Of a stretch of DNA of 32,646 nucleotides, positions 32,187 through 32,646 are shown piece by piece. The translations under genes were made by a program, and so were the position numbers. How positions within the stretch are numbered: position 1 is the first letter of the stretch; every line of letters begins with the position of its first letter. A model generated the notes under the pieces. That model was given only the letters and a program-made list of their open reading frames with translations, searched no databases and was not told the DNA's origin. This DNA is from an uncultured Acetobacteraceae bacterium (lineage in GTDB: Bacteria > Pseudomonadota > Alphaproteobacteria > Acetobacterales > Acetobacteraceae), in NCBI GenBank assembly GCA_903924985.1, contig CAIYDT010000124.1, forward strand, positions 1 through 32,646. Direction: 5' to 3'.

Positions 32187-32265
32187 ATCGCCGGGCGTTG
32201 ATTTGAATCAATGTCCGCCATCCGCATGTCACGCCAGCCTGCGTGACAGCCGAGGAGGCATCCCG

Positions 32266-32646
32266 ATGACCTACGTCGACCCAGCCTGCGCCTATTGCCC
32301 ATCCAACGTGCGCGCCTGCCGCGTCGGGGAGGCGGAGGAACGCGGCCCCGGCTTCTGCCCCAGCAAGGTCGATCCCGACACCCAGGCTTCGGCCCGCGCG
32401 CTCTACGACGATCCGGAAACCCGCAAAATCGCCCACGAGTCCGCCCTGGTGGAATCCGAGGGCTACTGCAAATGGACCCGCGTCGAGGAAATCGTGCACT
32501 TCGCCAAACGCATGGGCTACCGCAAGATCGGCATCGCCAATTGCATCAGCTTCGTCGACCACGCCTATGTCCTGTCGGGCATCCTGGAAAGCCACGGGTT
32601 CGAGGTCGCCTCGGTTGCCTGCAAGAACGGCAGCATCCCGAAGGAA
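32266..32646 (+). CDS. DUF1847 family protein, 5' part only
   Basis: The frame is open for 127 codons to the window edge without a stop, so the 3' part lies outside. GGAGG seven bases before the ATG fixes the start. The cysteine-rich N-terminus (CAYCPSNVRAC, then FCPSK) is followed by YCKWTRVEEIVHFAKRMGY, KIGIANCISFV and HGFEVASVACKNG, the pattern of DUF1847. The conserved cysteines suggest a metal or iron-sulfur site. Function is unknown. Confidence 0.85.
   Translation, partial: MTYVDPACAYCPSNVRACRVGEAEERGPGFCPSKVDPDTQASARALYDDPETRKIAHESALVESEGYCKWTRVEEIVHFAKRMGYRKIGIANCISFVDHAYVLSGILESHGFEVASVACKNGSIPKE

Noticed and set aside
1..32646. CRISPR arrays, tRNA and rRNA genes
   Set aside because: No regularly spaced repeats and no tRNA- or rRNA-like sequence were recognised by eye; a tRNAscan and Rfam scan would settle this.

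Overview
The window is GC-rich, densely coded DNA of a bacterial chromosome. The gene families (PrkA/YeaH/SpoVR trio, LivK-type binding protein, CoxS/CoxL-type hydroxylase, DUF1847), a perfect CtrA-type box and a direct-repeat LexA-type box point to an alphaproteobacterium, most likely Rhodospirillales/Acetobacteraceae. The family placement is inference. No rRNA, tRNA, CRISPR array or intact insertion sequence was seen.

Left part (1-3500). This looks like an accessory patch. It holds a small lineage-specific protein cut by an in-frame TGA and preceded by a LexA-like box. Next to it is one large gene joining a DUF262 (GmrS/SspE-type) domain to a Schlafen AlbA_2 domain. That gene is flanked on both sides by degenerate GTCCGCT-type repeats and resembles a single-gene defence locus.

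3497-8862. A minus-strand run: ECF sigma factor, branched-chain-type substrate-binding protein, GT4 glycosyltransferase, otnK and otnC. A small zinc-finger anti-sigma-like gene diverges from the sigma gene. OtnK and OtnC are the kinase and decarboxylase of L-threonate/D-erythronate breakdown. The matching dehydrogenase gene, ltnD, lies 24 kb away in the same window.

8863-14160. A non-coding region with a CtrA-type site, a tandem repeat and a leader hairpin precedes the stress operon prkA-yeaH-spoVR. The operon ends at a 13-bp REP-like hairpin.

14171-20010. Two divergent operons look like a catabolic cluster. On the minus strand are a SAF-domain dehydrogenase, a DUF4242 protein and a flavin reductase-like protein. 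On the plus strand are a creatininase-family amidohydrolase and a two-subunit molybdenum hydroxylase.

20011-24947. Metal and cofactor uptake. A transposase remnant and a Fur-like box precede an FTR1 iron permease fused to a cupredoxin-like domain, followed by a predicted outer-membrane barrel. A broken gene comes next, then an ABC ATPase, TonB and PduO-type cobalamin adenosyltransferase, which together suggest cobalamin uptake.

24944-32646. MFS transporter, arylformamidase-like hydrolase and PuuE-like deacetylase; then proline iminopeptidase, ltnD and a coupled 62-residue protein; then DUF423 and an RlmM-like rRNA methyltransferase; then a GT61 glycosyltransferase remnant and the start of a DUF1847 gene that runs off the window.
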